Shown here: one piece after another, positions 18,897-22,494 of the stretch
Numbering within the stretch: position 1 is the first letter of the stretch
Layout of the letters: every line of letters begins with the position of its first letter
Assembly (NCBI GenBank): GCA_964567755.1
Contig: CAZMNW010000012.1
Coordinates: forward strand, 1 to 22,494
Length of the DNA stretch: 22,494 bases
From: DASRJW01 sp964567755
GTDB lineage: Bacteria; Krumholzibacteriota; Krumholzibacteriia; G020349025
Reading direction: 5' to 3'
Program-made: the position numbers and the translations under genes
The notes under the pieces: generated by a model
Told to the model about the DNA's origin: nothing
The model's database searches: none
What the model saw: the letters and a program-made list of their open reading frames with translations, nothing else

Positions 18897-20582
18897 ATGA
18901 GTTCGAATCGCGACCTGTCGCGCCTCAGCAAGACCCTCTCTGTCCTCCTCCATCGCCGGGTTCTTGCTTCCCATTCCGGTCGCGCCCTCCCTTCCCCAGT
19001 GCGCGCAACGATCCCGCCACCCCAGTCGATTTCCGTTCCCGTTGCCGCGCGTCTGGCGCCCCAACACACGCTCGCCACGGCGACTGCGTTTCCCTTGCCG
19101 ATCGACCTGGTGGAAGGATCGGTAGCCCGGCTGCGCTGGGTGGCGCTCGGGTTCGCGCTTGCCGTCGTCGCGGTCTACGTTGTCGGCATGCACGGTGGAT
19201 CGCACTGGATCGACCCGGAGACGGCTCCCTCCTCCTACCGTGTCGCGCTCAAGCTGGCTGTTGTGGCGGGTCTTTGCATGTCCGCCCTGTCTTTCACCCG
19301 TCTCCTGTCGCCGTATCGGCTGCTCGATGCCGCTCTGCTCTTTCAGGTGGGGGGAGGCCTTCTCATCTCGTTGGCCGAGAACGCGGTCCCACGTCTCGAG
19401 AACGAAGTCGTCCGCGGTCAGCCATCGCTGGCCGTGTGGATCGCATTCTTTGTCCTCGCCGTACCCTCCAGCTTCGGTAAATCGACTCTGGCCGCGGTCG
19501 TGACCGCCTGCATGGGGCCCGTGGGGTTGGGGATCCAGGTGATCCTCGGCAACGTGGTTTCGCCGCCGCCTTGGGACTGGATTCTTCTCTTCGCAACACC
19601 CTTCTTCATGGCGGCTGCGGCTTCTGCTCTCACCCGATTCATGTACGACCTCGGGGCGCAGGTGAGCCAGGCGCGCGATCTGGGCAGCTACCGGTTGCTC
19701 GAGTGCGTAGGCCAAGGAGGAATGGGGGAAGTCTGGCGCGCACGCCATCGCATGCTGGCGCGGGAGGCCGCGATCAAACTGATCCGGTACGATACGCTGC
19801 AGGCGGTGACACCGGATCAGGTCGCTGCCGCCAAACGCCGTTTCGAACGCGAGGCCAAGACGACGGCGGCACTGCAATCCCCACACACCGTCACCCTGTA
19901 TGACTACGGTGTCGCCGAGGACGGGCGCTTCTACTACGTAATGGAGCTGCTCGCCGGCTTGAACCTCGAAGTCTTGGTGCAGCGCCACGGGCCGCTGCCG
20001 GCCGCACGCGCCGTCTACATCCTGCTCCAGGTCTGTGACTCTCTGGGTGAAGCGCACCGTCAAGGACTGGTCCATCGCGACATCAAGCCGAGCAACGTGC
20101 TGTTGTGCAGGCTCGGCAACAGTTACGACTTTGCCAAGGTGCTCGACTTCGGCCTGGTCAAGCTGAGCACCGAATACCACACACAGCGGAGCAGCAGCCA
20201 CATGATCGGCACACCGACTTTCATGCCGCCCGAGGCCGTCGAGGCCAGGGAAGACCTCGATTGGCGGGCCGACATTTATTCCTTCGGTTGCCTGGCGTAC
20301 TGGTTGCTCACCGGGCGACTCGTGTTCGAGGAGGCGAACACCACGGCGGTGATCCTGGCGCATCTGCGCAAGCAACCGTTGCCGCCGTCGCAAGCGACCG
20401 AAAACTCCGTCCCTCCGGCGCTCGATGCTCTCGTGCTCGAATGCATCGAGAAGGACCCGTCCCGCCGCCCGCAATCCATGGAGATCGTCGCCGAACGTTT
20501 GACTCGTTCTGACGTCGGCGAAGCATGGAATGCCCACCGCGCCGAGCTCTGGTGGCGCTCGTACCGGCCGGAAACAGGCTAG
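18897..20582 (+). CDS. Membrane-anchored Ser/Thr protein kinase (N-terminal membrane domain, C-terminal kinase)
   Basis: A 561-residue Hanks-type kinase. Residues 1-75 are a Pro/Ser-rich cytoplasmic-looking region. Hydrophobic segments at about 79-98, 118-134, 142-160, 178-193, 197-220 and 228-246 give roughly six membrane spans. The kinase domain (about 264-538) is complete: glycine loop GQGGMGEV (272-279), Lys294 in AAIKLI, helix C Glu319, HRDIKPSN (393-400) with catalytic Asp395, DFG (417-419), GTPTFMPPE (438-446), and DIYSFGCLAYWLLTG. It is therefore probably active. Most bacterial PknB-like kinases place the kinase first and a single span after it; here the order is reversed and no extracellular sensor domain follows. 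The ATG is the first start after an in-frame stop at 18873; the ribosome binding site is weak. It is transcribed divergently from carA. Targets are unknown. Confidence 0.92.
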   Translation: MSSNRDLSRLSKTLSVLLHRRVLASHSGRALPSPVRATIPPPQSISVPVAARLAPQHTLATATAFPLPIDLVEGSVARLRWVALGFALAVVAVYVVGMHGGSHWIDPETAPSSYRVALKLAVVAGLCMSALSFTRLLSPYRLLDAALLFQVGGGLLISLAENAVPRLENEVVRGQPSLAVWIAFFVLAVPSSFGKSTLAAVVTACMGPVGLGIQVILGNVVSPPPWDWILLFATPFFMAAAASALTRFMYDLGAQVSQARDLGSYRLLECVGQGGMGEVWRARHRMLAREAAIKLIRYDTLQAVTPDQVAAAKRRFEREAKTTAALQSPHTVTLYDYGVAEDGRFYYVMELLAGLNLEVLVQRHGPLPAARAVYILLQVCDSLGEAHRQGLVHRDIKPSNVLLCRLGNSYDFAKVLDFGLVKLSTEYHTQRSSSHMIGTPTFMPPEAVEAREDLDWRADIYSFGCLAYWLLTGRLVFEEANTTAVILAHLRKQPLPPSQATENSVPPALDALVLECIEKDPSRRPQSMEIVAERLTRSDVGEAWNAHRAELWWRSYRPETG

Positions 20583-20620
20583 CCATCCGCTCGTGTGCGG
20601 CCCATTGTACTGTAAACGTT

Positions 20621-20695
20621 GTTCACATTCACGCATTCGCATAAACGGTTGGCGCGAAAGTTACCCGACACAAAGCGTGTGACTGAATTGTGAAC
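20621..20695. repeat. Imperfect inverted repeat in the leader upstream of the HNH gene
   Basis: GTTCACATTCA (20621-20631) and TGAATTGTGAAC (20684-20695) are inverted copies differing by one inserted base, 52 bp apart. They lie in an AT-richer stretch just upstream of the strong promoter, which suggests paired binding sites for a regulator. The region 20583-20715 otherwise holds no gene. Confidence 0.4.
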
Positions 20696-20715
20696 GATAA
20701 TTTTCATTCGACCTC

Positions 20716-20744
20716 TTGACATTCGACTCGCCGTGATCTATATT
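20716..20744 (+). promoter_or_regulatory. Near-consensus sigma-70 promoter for the HNH-family gene
   Basis: An exact TTGACA -35 (20716-20721) and a TATATT -10 (20739-20744; 5 of 6) are separated by the optimal 17 nt. Transcription would start near 20751, giving a leader of about 43 nt before the ATG at 20794. It is the best promoter match seen by eye in the window. Confidence 0.75.
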
Positions 20745-20793
20745 CCGTTCGCCCTCCTTCCCAAAGAGTCCGTTTCTCCCCGGTGGGGTCACC

Positions 20794-22494
20794 ATGGGTG
20801 TGGAGATCGCGATGCCGTCGGAAGCAACCACTGCCGTGCTGCGCCCACAAAGTTCGCGCCGCGCCGCGGTGCCCTCTCCCACCCCGCGCACGGCGAGCGA
20901 ACCCAGTTTCATTCGTGTGACCGGCATTCGGGCCGCAATGAAGCAGCCGTCGATCCCGTTCACGGTGCTCTCCGGCGATCGCCTTCTTTGCCGTCTCGCC
21001 GCTCTCCGCGACTCCATCGCCGTCCCGATGGCCCGGGCCGCGTTCGCGATCACGAAGCGCGAAGCTTGGATTGCCCGTGGATACCAGAACGTCTTCGACT
21101 TCGCCCGTGAACGGCTGGATAGAGACCAGCGTTGGCTGCAGGACTTCGTGCGCCTGCATGAGACGCTGGAAACGCATCCCGCGGTCGCTGCGGCGTTGTG
21201 CGGTATCGATGGCGGCCCGCCACTCGGGCAGATGGCCCCGATTCAGATCGGTCGCGTGGCCACAGTCACCGATGTGGGTTCTTGGATCGAGCGCGCGCGG
21301 CACATCCCTTTCGCGGAGCTGCGTGCTGAAGTGGCTCGACACCTTACTCGTGGCGCCGGCGGGCAAGCGCCTGGCGGCGACGTTCAGCCTGACTCGGCGG
21401 ATTCCCCGGCGTCGAGCTCCGAGGCGGTATCGTTAGAGGATGTGCTGGACGAGCCTCGTGTCTCGGTGCGCCAGATGGTGCCGCCGGACATCAAGATCGC
21501 CTTCGACGACGCGCTCGAGCTCTATCGCGCGGTCGCAGGCCTCGATGCGGGTCCCACGGCCTTCGTCGAGGCGCTCGGCGCCGAGGTCACGAGCAGCGGG
21601 CTCGCGCTGCCGGAGGACTACCATCCCAGATTCCGTCGCAACGACACGAGACGCCGCACTGGGCAGATATGGAACCACCTGAGTGCGGGCGTCACGGCGA
21701 AACGTGCGATCGAAGGTCTAGGCACGGGGCTTGGGCACATCTCGGAGCTCGCATCACCCGCGACCCGACGTGCCCACCGGCACCTGACCGAGTCCGCTGA
21801 ACTTCAGACTCGACTCGAGCGTCTCGAACGCAAGCTCGCAATCGCGTTCGGTGGCGCAACGCGAGCCGAGAGCGCGGACGCGAATGGGGTTGGAAACCAG
21901 GCGACAATCGAAGTCGGGAACGGATCCGACTTCGAGGTCACAGATGGAGTTGCGGCCGGATCTGCAGCCTGGGTCGTGGATGGAATCGCGCACGCTCGGG
22001 TTCAGGTCTTGTCCTGGTCACGGAAGCGCGACCTCAAGCGTCTGGCGGGAGTTCTCGCTTCTCTCATCCGGCTGCAGAACACCATCGAGATGGACATCGC
22101 CGATCTCTTGCTCGAGCTCGACGAGCACCGGGCTTGGAAATGGCTCGGCTTCGAGGACCTCGAGCACTACGCCGAGGATCGTCTCGGCATGGGACGATCG
22201 ACCGCACGCAAGCGCGTCTGGCTGGCGCGAAGCCTTCGTCATCGGTCGGAGATCCGCAGTGCCTTCGAAGACGGTGTCCTCGGACTCGTGGCCACCCAGT
22301 GCGCTGTCGTCGCCCTGCGCGACGCCCGGCCCGACGCTGCGCTTCAGAGACAATGGATCGAGAACGCCCGTGACCGGACCGTGAAGGGCCTGTGGGACGA
22401 CATCCGGCTGGTCAAGCGCAACCACTTGCTCCGATGCGTCGACGTGGCCCGCAGCTTGACCCCGGGTCTTGCTCCACGTTTTCCCGGCCGCGGA
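20794..22494 (+). CDS. Large HNH-family protein with two helical repeats, N-terminal part (runs off the window)
   Basis: An open frame of 567 codons without stop to the window end. The ATG at 20794 has GGTGGGG five nucleotides upstream and a strong promoter before it. Two similar helical blocks are seen: copy A (about 58-170, with EAWIARGYQNVFDFARERL) and copy B (about 415-530, with RAWKWLGFEDLEHYAEDRLG). They share A-W-x3-G-Y/F-x-N/D-V/L-x2-F/Y-A-x2-RL. A middle segment (about 215-265) contains VSVRQMVPPDIKIAF and FVEALGAEVTSSG, and a Gly/Ala/Asp-rich linker follows. By family resemblance (helical repeats preceding a C-terminal HNH domain, often multi-copy per genome) an HNH nuclease should lie beyond the window; it is not visible here. 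Function is unknown. Confidence 0.75.
   Translation, partial: MGVEIAMPSEATTAVLRPQSSRRAAVPSPTPRTASEPSFIRVTGIRAAMKQPSIPFTVLSGDRLLCRLAALRDSIAVPMARAAFAITKREAWIARGYQNVFDFARERLDRDQRWLQDFVRLHETLETHPAVAAALCGIDGGPPLGQMAPIQIGRVATVTDVGSWIERARHIPFAELRAEVARHLTRGAGGQAPGGDVQPDSADSPASSSEAVSLEDVLDEPRVSVRQMVPPDIKIAFDDALELYRAVAGLDAGPTAFVEALGAEVTSSGLALPEDYHPRFRRNDTRRRTGQIWNHLSAGVTAKRAIEGLGTGLGHISELASPATRRAHRHLTESAELQTRLERLERKLAIAFGGATRAESADANGVGNQATIEVGNGSDFEVTDGVAAGSAAWVVDGIAHARVQVLSWSRKRDLKRLAGVLASLIRLQNTIEMDIADLLLELDEHRAWKWLGFEDLEHYAEDRLGMGRSTARKRVWLARSLRHRSEIRSAFEDGVLGLVATQCAVVALRDARPDAALQRQWIENARDRTVKGLWDDIRLVKRNHLLRCVDVARSLTPGLAPRFPGRG

Noticed and set aside
18708..20642. 644-residue minus-strand open frame
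   Set aside because: Antisense to the kinase gene, whose motifs are complete on the plus strand; no domain recognised in the minus reading.
20661..21366. Minus-strand frames opposite the start of the HNH-family gene
   Set aside because: They overlap the promoter and the long open plus-strand frame, and show no domain or ribosome binding site.

Overview
The window is GC-rich bacterial chromosome, dominated by housekeeping genes on the minus strand. The core order, read on the minus strand, is rimP, nusA, ylxQ-type L7Ae protein, infB, ylxP (DUF503), rbfA, nrnA-type DHH phosphoesterase, truB, ribF, rpsO, pnp, M16 peptidase. This matches the widely conserved nusA-infB-rbfA-truB-ribF-rpsO-pnp-mlpA/ymxG neighbourhood known from Bacillus and from many uncultured phyla. 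A lipoprotein-type signal on the M28 enzyme, a Ser/Thr kinase with a polytopic membrane domain, and large two-repeat HNH proteins at both edges suggest an environmental Gram-negative-type lineage, for example Eisenbacteria-, Myxococcota- or Binatota-like. Sequence reading alone cannot settle the phylum.

Layout. 1-185 is the C-terminal end of an HNH endonuclease on the plus strand. 186-440 is a non-coding gap between convergent genes; it holds a perfect 31-bp inverted repeat around an 85-bp centre. 441-13017 is the minus-strand translation, ribosome-maturation and RNA-turnover block, with tight spacing or overlaps from rimP through ribF and larger leader-containing gaps before rpsO, pnp and the M16 gene. 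13018-13130 holds a terminator-like hairpin with a T-run directly before the rimP ribosome binding site, and a possible promoter. 13131-18587 is a carA-carB-M28 peptidase/glutaminyl-cyclase-like lipoprotein operon with overlapping genes. 18588-18896 is a divergent regulatory region with two palindromic elements. 18897-20582 is a plus-strand kinase with six predicted membrane segments followed by a C-terminal Ser/Thr kinase domain. 20583-20793 is an AT-richer leader with a near-consensus sigma-70 promoter. 20794 to the window end is the beginning of a large HNH-family protein carrying two copies of a helical domain.

Working together: the block couples transcription elongation/termination (NusA), translation initiation (IF-2), 30S maturation (RimP, RbfA), tRNA modification (TruB), flavin cofactor synthesis (RibF), and RNA and nanoRNA turnover (PNPase, NrnA). 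The carAB operon feeds pyrimidine and arginine synthesis. The least ordinary parts are the HNH-family proteins at both edges, the long palindrome next to one of them, the strong promoter in front of the other, the inverted-topology kinase, and the hairpin at the head of the rimP-nusA operon.
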